Shown here one piece after another: positions 16,503 to 23,917 of a DNA stretch of 32,970 nt; the first letter of the stretch is position 1; each line of letters starts with the position of its first letter. Position numbers and translations under genes: made by a program. The notes beneath the pieces were generated by a model that saw only the letters and a program-made list of their open reading frames with translations, was not told the DNA's origin and ran no database searches. Source of the stretch: Burkholderiaceae bacterium (GTDB taxonomy: Bacteria; Pseudomonadota; Gammaproteobacteria; Burkholderiales; Burkholderiaceae); the NCBI GenBank assembly GCA_947472645.1, contig CANJBQ010000034.1, forward strand, positions 1-32,970, given 5' to 3'.

Positions 16503-16903
16503 TGTTGATGCTCTCATCAATAGAATCATAGTTATAGTTTCTACCAAGATTGACAGCATTGAGAATAATCGGCTAGGTAGGTGGTATAGCTACCGGACAT
16601 CTTAGGCAATAATCATTTATCTGCCAAATTATTAATGTCATTTTAATTTCATTGCTTACCGCAAATGACTGCGAATAGAGCTTTCAATACCGTTAATCAA
16701 TTCGGTCAAACGGCGCTTCACTGTAATAATGTATTTAAATATACGCATATAAAGCTCAAGTCAACATATTTTGGTAGTAAACTTTTATGTAACAACAAAA
16801 GTAAAGATATTTTAATTCCGTATTACTTATATGAATTTTAACGTTGCATTATTCAGAAATATTCTTTGTTGAATGACCGCAATTAAAGTTTAAAAGGTAA
16901 CTC
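16503..16903. other. Intergenic region after egtB
   Basis: This 401-base AT-rich stretch separates egtB from the cytochrome b561 gene. It holds no clear terminator. The only structure with possible coding character is a 30-codon minus-strand frame at 16656-16748, listed separately. AAAGG at about 16892-16896 is the ribosome binding site for the next gene. Confidence 0.5.
16656..16748 (-). CDS. Possible 30-residue basic small protein
   Basis: An ATG-initiated frame of 30 codons reads MRIFKYIITVKRRLTELING and continues to a TAA. The product would be strongly basic with a predicted amphipathic helix (KRRLTELINGIESS). No good ribosome binding site is seen and the function is unknown. It is listed because it occupies an otherwise empty region and its amino-acid composition looks protein-like; chance is a real alternative. 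Confidence 0.2.
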   Translation of the reverse strand: MRIFKYIITVKRRLTELINGIESSIRSHLR

Positions 16904-17449
16904 ATGCCCCAAAGATATACTTTTTTGATGAGATTTGTGCATTGGCTTACAGTAGTACTCATCTCTTTATTGCTGATATTAGGTTTTTGGATGACTAACC
17001 GTTCAGCAGCCAACCTATGGAATGAACTTACCAATACATTGTATGCATGGCATAAGATGATTGGCTTACTTGTTTTGTTGACTACAGGCCTGCGTATCTT
17101 TATCAAATTACGCTCGAAAAATCCGCTTTACCCCATCAACTTATCGCGTGGACAAATTCAACTGGCGAGGTCAGTACAAATTACTTTATATTTTCTTTTA
17201 GTGCTCATCCCATTATTTGGCTGGGCTGGAGTTACCGCATTTCCGGCACTAATCACTATCGGTGGTTACCATCTGCCTAGAATGCCAGGCATCCCAGAAG
17301 ATCAAACTTTAGCAAAACAACTTTTTGAGATTCACGGCTACCTGGTATACGTACTTATTGCGATCACACTTGGACATATTGCAGCTGGACTAACTCATTT
17401 GTGGGTCAAAAAAGATGTTGTATTTTCTCGAATCTGGTTTGGTCGCTAG
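16904..17449 (+). CDS. Cytochrome b561-type membrane protein
   Basis: The 181-residue protein has four predicted membrane helices and the four haem-ligand histidines of the bacterial cytochrome b561 (YodB/CybB) family: H13 (RFVHWLT), H50 (AWHKMIG), H144 (EIHGYLVY) and H158 (LGHIAAGLTHLW). Such dihaem proteins move electrons from ubiquinol in the inner membrane, for example to superoxide or to a periplasmic partner. AAAAGG precedes the ATG. It stands alone between egtB and the convergent ribA-like gene, so its redox partner is not indicated. Confidence 0.9.
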   Translation: MPQRYTFLMRFVHWLTVVLISLLLILGFWMTNRSAANLWNELTNTLYAWHKMIGLLVLLTTGLRIFIKLRSKNPLYPINLSRGQIQLARSVQITLYFLLVLIPLFGWAGVTAFPALITIGGYHLPRMPGIPEDQTLAKQLFEIHGYLVYVLIAITLGHIAAGLTHLWVKKDVVFSRIWFGR

Positions 17450-17492
17450 GCTGATTAATAAAACTCTCAAAGCTTCATTTATTTGTCGCAAT

Positions 17493-18569
17493 TTAAAACA
17501 GATGACCACTTTTTGTAGCTTTAACGCGCAAATAATCGTCATTATGCTCGTTTGAAGGAAAAATATGCGGCACCCTTTCGACTACTTCAATATCGTACTT
17601 TCCTAAAGCTGCTGTCTTAGTAGGATTATTAGTCAATAACTTAATTCGACTTACGCCCAACATACGAAGCATCTGTGCTGCAGGTAAATAATTGCGCTCA
17701 TCAGAGTCAAAGCCAAGTTGCAAATTAGCCTCTACAGTATCAAAACCAAGGTCTTGTAATTGGTATGCACGCAACTTATTAACTAGTCCAATACCACGCC
17801 CTTCTTGCGCAAGGTATAACAAAATTCCACTACCTGTTGATGCCATTTCACTAATAGCGCCACGTAATTGACTGCCACAATCACATCGTAATGAGCCTAA
17901 TAAATCTCCTGTAAAGCACTCGGAGTGAAGTCTTACTAAAACAGGTTCGACAGGGTTAATATCACCGATAATAATTGCTAAGTGCTCAATACCACCATCG
18001 CGCGGACGAAAGGCTAAAACTTTAGCGTTTTCAGCATTCTCAAGGGGTACACGTGCCTCACTCACTTTCGTCAGTGAGTGGGCTGCAATCGTCATATATG
18101 ATTGAATTGAACTCACCTGTACTGCTAAAGTTTCTGTATCACCTGCGCTCTCTACGATAATTGCAGCAGGCAAAAGGCGGGACAATTTTGATAAAGTAAC
18201 GCAGGCCTCTGCTACCGCATGAGCATCATTAATCTCTACACCTTCAATGCTAGGTCGTGTCATGAAAGCCGCGAGGGGATTGGCTAAATACTCAATTAAA
18301 TCCACAGACAAACCACTTCGGTGAGATATTAAACTAATGGGACGATCAGATTTATCGATGCCCAGAGCATTCACTCTAGTGCCGGTTAGGACTAACCTAG
18401 GCATAACATGACTGAATTGGGTCAATTTCTTGAGGCAATCTGAAGTTAAAACATCGGCCGCCATCATCAAAAAACTCGAATCTTCGTCGTATACACGAAC
18501 GAAAGCACCTCGGCGTAATTCCGCAATGGCTCGGTCAACTTCTATCAATGGATCAGGTAATGCCTTCAT
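17493..18569 (-). CDS. GTP cyclohydrolase II (RibA-type) with degenerate RibB-like N-terminal half
   Basis: The 358-residue product has a C-terminal GTP cyclohydrolase II domain (about 165-358) with zinc ligands C218, C229 and C231 (HSECFTGDLLGSLRCDCGSQ), QEGRGIGLVNKLRAYQLQD and LLTNNPTK, so opening of GTP to the 2,5-diamino-6-ribosylaminopyrimidinone phosphate is expected. The N-terminal half (10-160) aligns to dihydroxybutanone-phosphate synthase in outline, but the acidic DDE-RENEGD metal/substrate loop is replaced by YDEDSSFLMMAADV, so that half is probably inactive. It is separated by 170 bases from the divergent RibD-like reductase gene. Presence beside PTPS, glycosyltransferase and exporter genes suggests a dedicated paralog rather than the housekeeping riboflavin enzyme. 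Confidence 0.88.
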   Translation of the reverse strand: MKALPDPLIEVDRAIAELRRGAFVRVYDEDSSFLMMAADVLTSDCLKKLTQFSHVMPRLVLTGTRVNALGIDKSDRPISLISHRSGLSVDLIEYLANPLAAFMTRPSIEGVEINDAHAVAEACVTLSKLSRLLPAAIIVESAGDTETLAVQVSSIQSYMTIAAHSLTKVSEARVPLENAENAKVLAFRPRDGGIEHLAIIIGDINPVEPVLVRLHSECFTGDLLGSLRCDCGSQLRGAISEMASTGSGILLYLAQEGRGIGLVNKLRAYQLQDLGFDTVEANLQLGFDSDERNYLPAAQMLRMLGVSRIKLLTNNPTKTAALGKYDIEVVERVPHIFPSNEHNDDYLRVKATKSGHLF

Positions 18570-18739
18570 TTATTAACAATCTAGTATTGAGTCATATTTA
18601 AAAATAAGAATTATTTAGCATTGTGGTCAAATAACCGACTATTTTATCTAAAATCCCCACTGCATACGCATTATCACACCTTATGGTAAATTATTCAGTG
18701 ACTTGTTCTTTCCTAAACCATTAATAAAATATTTCAATT

Positions 18740-19576
18740 GTGATTTCAGACAAGCCTCAGTTTGCTGCTCCCGCCAAAAAAATATCGCCCCAAATAAATG
18801 GGGAATGGGATCAATTTTTAGTTAATTTTTTTAGTAATAAACCACTTAGTCATTCTACTTTTCAGACTATTTTTGAGCCCTTACGCCAACCAACAATTGA
18901 TGATATGGTCGTGGTGGGCCAAATTGGGCAAACTATGGATGGTCGAATTGCCACGATAACCGGCCAATCGAAATACGTCAATGGCCCAAAAGGCATAACT
19001 CACCTACATCAATTACGGGCCTTAGTTGATGCTGTTGTTATTGGTGTTGGAACGGCAATTGCAGATGATCCTTTGTTAACGGTTCGGCATGTTAATGGAA
19101 AAAATCCCGCTCGCGTTGTTATTGACCCACGAGCTCGACTTTCAATGCAGCACTTTGTTTGGAAAGACGATGGTGTAAAAAAAATTTGGATTGTTGCTGA
19201 AGGTTTTAGAGTAAGCCCGCCGCCCCAAGTTGAATTAGTCATATTACCCGCCATTAATGGCATCGTTGATCCAGCCCTAATATTAAAAAGCTTGTACACA
19301 TTCGGACTAAAGCGTATTTTGATTGAGGGTGGCGCTGAAACTGTCTCACGTTTTATAGCAGCTAAATGCCTTGATCGTCTGCATCTAATTGTTGCTCCAA
19401 TCATTATGGGATCAGGTCGACTTAGCTTTAATCTACCACCCATTGAACATATGGATCAAGCTTTGCGTCTTCAAATTCAAACCCATTTACTTGGCAATGA
19501 TGTTGTTTTTGATTGCGATTTAAGTTCTCAAAGAGTCACACTTAAGAAAAAGTCAGACGCGCTATTACAGCGGTGA
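18740..19576 (+). CDS. RibD C-terminal-type pyrimidine reductase, without deaminase domain
   Basis: The 278-residue product consists of a short N-terminal extension and a RibD_C/DHFR-like reductase domain from about residue 55: VVVGQIGQTMDGRIATITGQSKYVNG, HLHQLRALVDAVVIGVGTAIADDPLLTVR, ARVVIDP, and RILIEGGAETVSRFIAAKCLDRL. In riboflavin synthesis this domain reduces the ribosyl chain of the pyrimidine phosphate with NADPH; fungal and archaeal stand-alone forms act before deamination. No cytidine-deaminase-like domain is present. The GTG at 18740 is the apparent start and no ribosome binding site is clear. Its 3' end overlaps the convergent GT4 gene by 35 bases. Confidence 0.85.
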   Translation: MISDKPQFAAPAKKISPQINGEWDQFLVNFFSNKPLSHSTFQTIFEPLRQPTIDDMVVVGQIGQTMDGRIATITGQSKYVNGPKGITHLHQLRALVDAVVIGVGTAIADDPLLTVRHVNGKNPARVVIDPRARLSMQHFVWKDDGVKKIWIVAEGFRVSPPPQVELVILPAINGIVDPALILKSLYTFGLKRILIEGGAETVSRFIAAKCLDRLHLIVAPIIMGSGRLSFNLPPIEHMDQALRLQIQTHLLGNDVVFDCDLSSQRVTLKKKSDALLQR

Positions 19577-20636
19577 ACTGCTGTACTGCATAGTCCCAAG
19601 TAGGTTGTTGGCTTGCTGCTTGAAGCGCACCTCGTGACAACCGAGCTCGATATGGCGGATCTTGAATTAATGTTTTCAGGGCAGCTGTCAAAGCAGGAAT
19701 ATCAGCAGGCGGGACCAGCAAACCAGCATCCTTCGGCACTGTATTCGGAATTGCGCCACCTGTGGTTGCAATAATTGGTAATCCATAGGCCATTGCTTCG
19801 GCATACACCATGCCATAACCCTCAAAGAGCGAAGCTAATACAAACACATCCGAGTGGGTATACAAATTCTCTAGCTCTTTATTACTCACTGCTCCAAGCA
19901 CTTGTACTCGACTCTCTAAATGGAAGTACTTGATATCTGTCATCAAAAGTTCATATGATGCGAGATGACGTGAGTTATCGCCAGCAATGGTCAAATTCCA
20001 CTGCAAATCAACCAAGGGTTCAAGGGCGGCGATCAAATAATGAAATCCTTTACGCGGAATAATCGATCCTACCGCAAGTAAATTTACTCGGTCTGTAGGT
20101 TCTGCATATCCTTGCGGTCTAGGTTCCAAATGAGGAATCCGATCTGTACCTGGCAAAATCACGACGATGATTTCTGGGCGAATGTCAAAGTGCTGAATTA
20201 AGTCTCTTGCAGTTGTGGGACTATTCGCGATAATCTGAACGACCTGCTGCAATGCCAACATCTCGCTTTGCATCAGTGATTTTATTTCTTGATCGCTTAA
20301 ACCAAACTCAAAAGCCAACGGGTGGTGGATTAAAGCGATTAAGGGATGTCGCTTTGCAAGCTCAATAGCAAGATTAGGAAGGGCTCCTAAAGCTAAACCA
20401 TCAATTACCATCAGTACCCCTTTGGTGAGGTTCAACAACACACTTCTGGCGTACTCTTCTTGAATAAGGTTTGGGAAAGGATAACCTTCCCCGAGGCTAA
20501 TGATCTGGACATGCCATCCAAGACGTTCAAGTCCCTCAATAATCCGCCGGTCATAGGCATAGCCGCCCGTAGGAGTATTTAAATCTCCCGGATAAACAAA
20601 AATCAACTGCTGCATTGAACTATCACAAGCTCTCAA
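19542..20636 (-). CDS. Glycosyltransferase family 4 (GT-B fold)
   Basis: The 364-residue product is a GT4-type retaining glycosyltransferase: IFVYPGDLNTPTGGYAYDRR with the acceptor-side glycine loop, NLLAVGSIIPRKGFHYLIAAL at the start of the donor domain, and the nucleotide-sugar motif FEGYGMVYAEAMAYGLPIIAT with the catalytic EX7E. No signal peptide or membrane helix is evident. The ATG at 20636 overlaps the stop of the PTPS-like gene (ATGA), suggesting coupling; a second ATG at 20615 would start closer to the conserved core. It is the last gene of a minus-strand trio with the dehydrogenase and PTPS-like genes, so the acceptor is probably the pterin- or pyrimidine-like product of the cluster. 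Confidence 0.88.
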   Translation of the reverse strand: MRACDSSMQQLIFVYPGDLNTPTGGYAYDRRIIEGLERLGWHVQIISLGEGYPFPNLIQEEYARSVLLNLTKGVLMVIDGLALGALPNLAIELAKRHPLIALIHHPLAFEFGLSDQEIKSLMQSEMLALQQVVQIIANSPTTARDLIQHFDIRPEIIVVILPGTDRIPHLEPRPQGYAEPTDRVNLLAVGSIIPRKGFHYLIAALEPLVDLQWNLTIAGDNSRHLASYELLMTDIKYFHLESRVQVLGAVSNKELENLYTHSDVFVLASLFEGYGMVYAEAMAYGLPIIATTGGAIPNTVPKDAGLLVPPADIPALTAALKTLIQDPPYRARLSRGALQAASQQPTWDYAVQQFTAVIARLTFS

Positions 20637-21034
20637 TGAATCTTGGCTTCATACCAAGCACGGGCAATATGGGATTCAGAAATCGTTACTCGAATTGCAT
20701 GTATCTCAGAACCATGACGACCTAAGGCATCAGCACGAGCGGCAGCAGCCAATTGATCAAAGATATACTTAGTTAAAAATTCCGTTGTGGTGTTAACATT
20801 TTTAAATTCAGGAATATCGTCAAGATTACAATAATTAATCGGCTTCAGTGTTGCCTTTAAAACATCAAGGGCAAGACCGATATCAATCACAATACCATTC
20901 ATATCAAGCTCTTTTGCAATAAAAGCCGCGTCAACGATAAAAGTTGCTCCGTGCAAAGCTTGGGCTGGCCCAAACACCGCCCCACGAAATGAATGAGCAA
21001 TCATAACGTGATCGCGTACTTCAACTGTAAACAT
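20633..21034 (-). CDS. PTPS/QueD-fold protein with degenerate active site
   Basis: The 133-residue product has the 6-pyruvoyl-tetrahydropterin synthase / 6-carboxytetrahydropterin synthase pattern: AHSFRGAVFGPAQALHGATF, GIVIDIGLALDVLK, VNTTTEFLTKYIF and VTISESHIARAWYEA. By hand alignment two zinc histidines remain (H14, H28), but the third of the HGH motif is A30, the catalytic Cys a few residues upstream of HGH is absent, and the catalytic Asp-His of LDH is N67-Y68. The pterin-anchoring Glu (E120) is kept. It may therefore bind a pterin-like ring while doing different chemistry. The gene lies nine bases after the dehydrogenase gene and overlaps the GT4 gene. Confidence 0.82.
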   Translation of the reverse strand: MFTVEVRDHVMIAHSFRGAVFGPAQALHGATFIVDAAFIAKELDMNGIVIDIGLALDVLKATLKPINYCNLDDIPEFKNVNTTTEFLTKYIFDQLAAAARADALGRHGSEIHAIRVTISESHIARAWYEAKIH

Positions 21035-21043
21035 GGTAACTCC

Positions 21044-22045
21044 TTAAGGATAACAAATCAAACAACATAACGTACCACTTCGTGCGCTAAGAAGATCGGG
21101 TAGTCGCTCTGGCAAATCTACAAAATTAACTGCAGGATCGAGTAGTACATCTAAGGCTGAATCAGTCAGTAACTTGATGGCAGTCTGTAATCTTCGACGA
21201 TGACTCCAGCGCGGGCGATGTGAAGTAGAGATATGGCCAACCTGACTAGACTGTAAACGAATTTGACGACTATGAAATGCGCCCCCAAGTGGTGCCGCAA
21301 TGGGGCTATCTCCATACCAACTTAGTTCTAAAACAGTTGCCTCATTACCGGCAACTGTCATTGCAGTAGCTAATCCAGAAACACTCGCACTGCAATGAAA
21401 AACCGTATCACAGTTAGTTGGTGCCGCCTCGGGCAAAGAAAAAGCGATGCCCAATCGTTTTGCGATAGATTCACGCTCAGGATTAATATCAACCAAAGTC
21501 ACTTCAGCGCCTGGCAAGTGCCCACATAAATAAGCTACCAAGCAACCAATAACGCCGCCGCCAATCACTGTAATTCGGTCTCCAGGGCCGGGTGCCGCAT
21601 CCCAAACCGCATTAAGTGCTGTTTCCATATTGGCAGCTAACACCGCACGTTCTGCACTTACTTCATCTGGCAACAAAACCACACTTTGAATATCCGCTTG
21701 GTAGACTGTTTGATGAGCCTGAAGTGCAAAAACGCGTTTGCCAATCCAATCAGAAGGCCCATCTTCGACAATACCCACGACGGAATAACCGTACTTCACT
21801 GGAAATGGAAAGCTGCCTTCCATCCATGGGAGTGCCATCCGGGTAAATTCAGACTCTGGCACGAGCCCTTGATAGATTAAAGATTCAGTACCTCGGCTCA
21901 GCGCACCAAAAAGAGCGCGAACTTGAACAAATTGACTTGGTAATGGCGCAAGGCTTTGATAACGAATTTCAGCCTGTTTTGGCGCCACATACCAAAGCGA
22001 CTGACTCTGAATTGTATTCGGTAGATTGACTACATTGTGGGACAC
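21044..22045 (-). CDS. MDR-superfamily dehydrogenase lacking catalytic zinc ligands
   Basis: The 333-residue product has a GroES-like N-terminal domain and a Rossmann domain with VIGGGVIGCLVAYLCG and an Asp after strand 2 (LVDINPE), favouring NAD. In the zinc-dependent family the first ligand lies in a C-x-T/S-D segment and the second in GHE; here the segments read GALSRGTESLIYQG and KYGYSVVG, so both ligands are replaced. The SRGTE variant occurs in a group of MDR proteins that includes the BchC-like dehydrogenases. It heads the minus-strand trio with the PTPS-like and GT4 genes and is divergent from the OpgH-like gene, 90 bases away. Confidence 0.85.
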   Translation of the reverse strand: MSHNVVNLPNTIQSQSLWYVAPKQAEIRYQSLAPLPSQFVQVRALFGALSRGTESLIYQGLVPESEFTRMALPWMEGSFPFPVKYGYSVVGIVEDGPSDWIGKRVFALQAHQTVYQADIQSVVLLPDEVSAERAVLAANMETALNAVWDAAPGPGDRITVIGGGVIGCLVAYLCGHLPGAEVTLVDINPERESIAKRLGIAFSLPEAAPTNCDTVFHCSASVSGLATAMTVAGNEATVLELSWYGDSPIAAPLGGAFHSRQIRLQSSQVGHISTSHRPRWSHRRRLQTAIKLLTDSALDVLLDPAVNFVDLPERLPDLLSARSGTLCCLICYP

Positions 22046-22135
22046 TAATAAATCCTAGGTGTTAAGAAAAAAACTGAGAGCTAACCTATACTATTCAAGC
22101 ATTTTAAATATTATAAGTGAACTAAAGCGAATAAT

Positions 22136-23917
22136 TTGAATCCTCCCCTAAATATAGTCGCCAACAAAGCCATCACATTACGTCGTGTGATTTTTTTTGT
22201 GCTATCGATAGTAACTGCTTTCTTGATATTGTATTTGGTTCATGAAACTCTAGCATCCAGTACGCCACTCATCATGCGCGTCATACTCCTCGCACTCTTC
22301 ACAATGATCTTACCTTGGATGGTAGTTGGTTTTTGGAATGCCATTATCGGGCTCTTGCTTTGCCAATTTTTTAAAAATCCTAATACAGTTATTCTTCCAG
22401 AAAGTATGCATGTGGAAGACACTTTGCCATTAACACACTCCACCGCTATTTTGCTCTGTATTCGAAATGAGTCACTAATAAGATTGCGCCGCAATATAGA
22501 GACTATGCTGGATGGTCTAGTAAAGAATCAGCTTGGTCAGTTTTTTCATCTATTTATCTTGAGTGATAGCAATGACGAAAATATTGCTCATCAAGAGCGA
22601 ATCTGCTTTGAAGCAATGCAGACAAACTACGATCAGAAAGTTCAAATCACCTATCGTTGCCGTAAAGAAAACGTGGGCTACAAAGCAGGTAATATTGCTG
22701 ATTTTTGCCAGCGTTGGGGTAAGGAATATGACTTTGCCATCGTTCTTGATGCTGATAGCTTTATGGCTAGTAGCGCTATCACGCGACTTGTCCGAATGAT
22801 GCAAGCCAATCCTCGTTTAGGCATTCTTCAGGGCTTAGTAGTTGGTCTACCTTCTAGTAGTGCATTTACGAGACTATTTCAATATGGTATGCGACTTGGT
22901 ATGCGCTCCTACACAATAGGATCTGCTTGGTGGCAAGCAGATTGCGGCCCCTACTGGGGTCATAATGCTTTGATTCGACTCGCCCCATTTATAGCGTTCT
23001 GCGATTTACCTACTCTAAAAAGTCGATCTGGTGAGCTAAAACCGATATTAAGTCATGACTTGATTGAAGCTATTCTGATGCGCCGTGCTGGCTATGAAGT
23101 CAGAATTTACCCACAGGAGGATGCGAGCTGGGAAGAAAATCCACCCACTCTGACTGAATACATACGTCGCGATCTACGCTGGTGTGAAGGAAATTTACAG
23201 TATTTAAATTTACTCAACTTAACAAATCTGCAACCGGTTAGTCGCATTCAGCTAATACTTGCAATTGCCATGTTTTTAGGAGCCCCTGCCTGGATTGCCT
23301 TAATTATTATTGGCACAATTGCCATTAGTATGAGTACTTCACCAGCTACTCTAGTAGATTTAGATGATCTTTCAAACTTACTTTTGATGACATTGGTCAT
23401 GTGGTACCTGCCCAAAATGACTGGCGCACTCGATGTACTACTAAATACTTCCAAAAGTAATAGCTTTGGAGGGCGCTTACGTTTTGGCCTCAGTTTATTG
23501 CTTGAGATCGTATTTTCGTTATTAATGACGCCTATTGCATGGCTTAATCATTCGATATATATATTAGGTCTTATATTCGGGAAAAAAGGAGGCTGGTCTG
23601 CCCAGACGCGCGATGACCACTCTATTTCGATTTCCCAAGCCTTTCATCAATTCTGGCCACATACTACCCTTGGTTTTGCCCTCTCTATTTCCTTATATTT
23701 TTCGCATCCACAAGCCCTTTTCTATGGCTTACTTTTTTTCGGAGGGCTTCTATTTGCAGTTCCACTAGCGGTTTTTACATCTCAGCCTTGGCTTGGACAA
23801 TCTATGATTCGCCATCGACTTTTATCACTACCTGAAGAAATCGAACCACCTACTGAGTTATTAGCTTTACAACTGAGCGCTATTGAAATTAATTCACAAA
23901 CCACACACAATACTTAA
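22136..23917 (+). CDS. OpgH/MdoH-like membrane glycosyltransferase (GT2)
   Basis: The 593-residue product is a processive-type GT2 enzyme in the inner membrane, with two N-terminal helices (about 15-37, 47-80), a cytosolic catalytic domain and four or more C-terminal helices. It shows RNES (110-113), LSDSNDE, the DxD at 205-207 (VLDADSFM), LSHDLIEAILMRRAGY with the general-base region, and RRDLRWCEGNLQ, the RxxRW motif of glucan glucosyltransferase OpgH. It is much shorter than E. coli OpgH (about 850 residues), lacking the long N-terminal extension. The start is a TTG at 22136 with no good ribosome binding site, so it is uncertain. Its stop overlaps the ABC gene start (TAATG), pointing to synthesis coupled to export. 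Confidence 0.87.
   Translation: MNPPLNIVANKAITLRRVIFFVLSIVTAFLILYLVHETLASSTPLIMRVILLALFTMILPWMVVGFWNAIIGLLLCQFFKNPNTVILPESMHVEDTLPLTHSTAILLCIRNESLIRLRRNIETMLDGLVKNQLGQFFHLFILSDSNDENIAHQERICFEAMQTNYDQKVQITYRCRKENVGYKAGNIADFCQRWGKEYDFAIVLDADSFMASSAITRLVRMMQANPRLGILQGLVVGLPSSSAFTRLFQYGMRLGMRSYTIGSAWWQADCGPYWGHNALIRLAPFIAFCDLPTLKSRSGELKPILSHDLIEAILMRRAGYEVRIYPQEDASWEENPPTLTEYIRRDLRWCEGNLQYLNLLNLTNLQPVSRIQLILAIAMFLGAPAWIALIIIGTIAISMSTSPATLVDLDDLSNLLLMTLVMWYLPKMTGALDVLLNTSKSNSFGGRLRFGLSLLLEIVFSLLMTPIAWLNHSIYILGLIFGKKGGWSAQTRDDHSISISQAFHQFWPHTTLGFALSISLYFSHPQALFYGLLFFGGLLFAVPLAVFTSQPWLGQSMIRHRLLSLPEEIEPPTELLALQLSAIEINSQTTHNT

Noticed and set aside
13946..18705. Shared 14-base word ATTCAGTGACTTGT near 13947 and near 18692
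   Set aside because: One copy is coding (end of the DUF427 gene), the other intergenic; a shared word of this length is expected by chance in 33 kb.
18570..18739. Possible FMN riboswitch between the ribA-like and ribD-like genes
   Set aside because: At 170 bases and AT-rich, it lacks the conserved RFN-element segments (no AGGGTGAA-type or GCGGGTTCGAATCCCGC-like stretches), so I see no riboswitch.
19009..19443. Minus-strand 144-codon frame within the RibD-like gene
   Set aside because: It is a shadow of the RibD reductase reading frame, whose conserved motifs are on the plus strand; its own translation is low-complexity and unlike any family.
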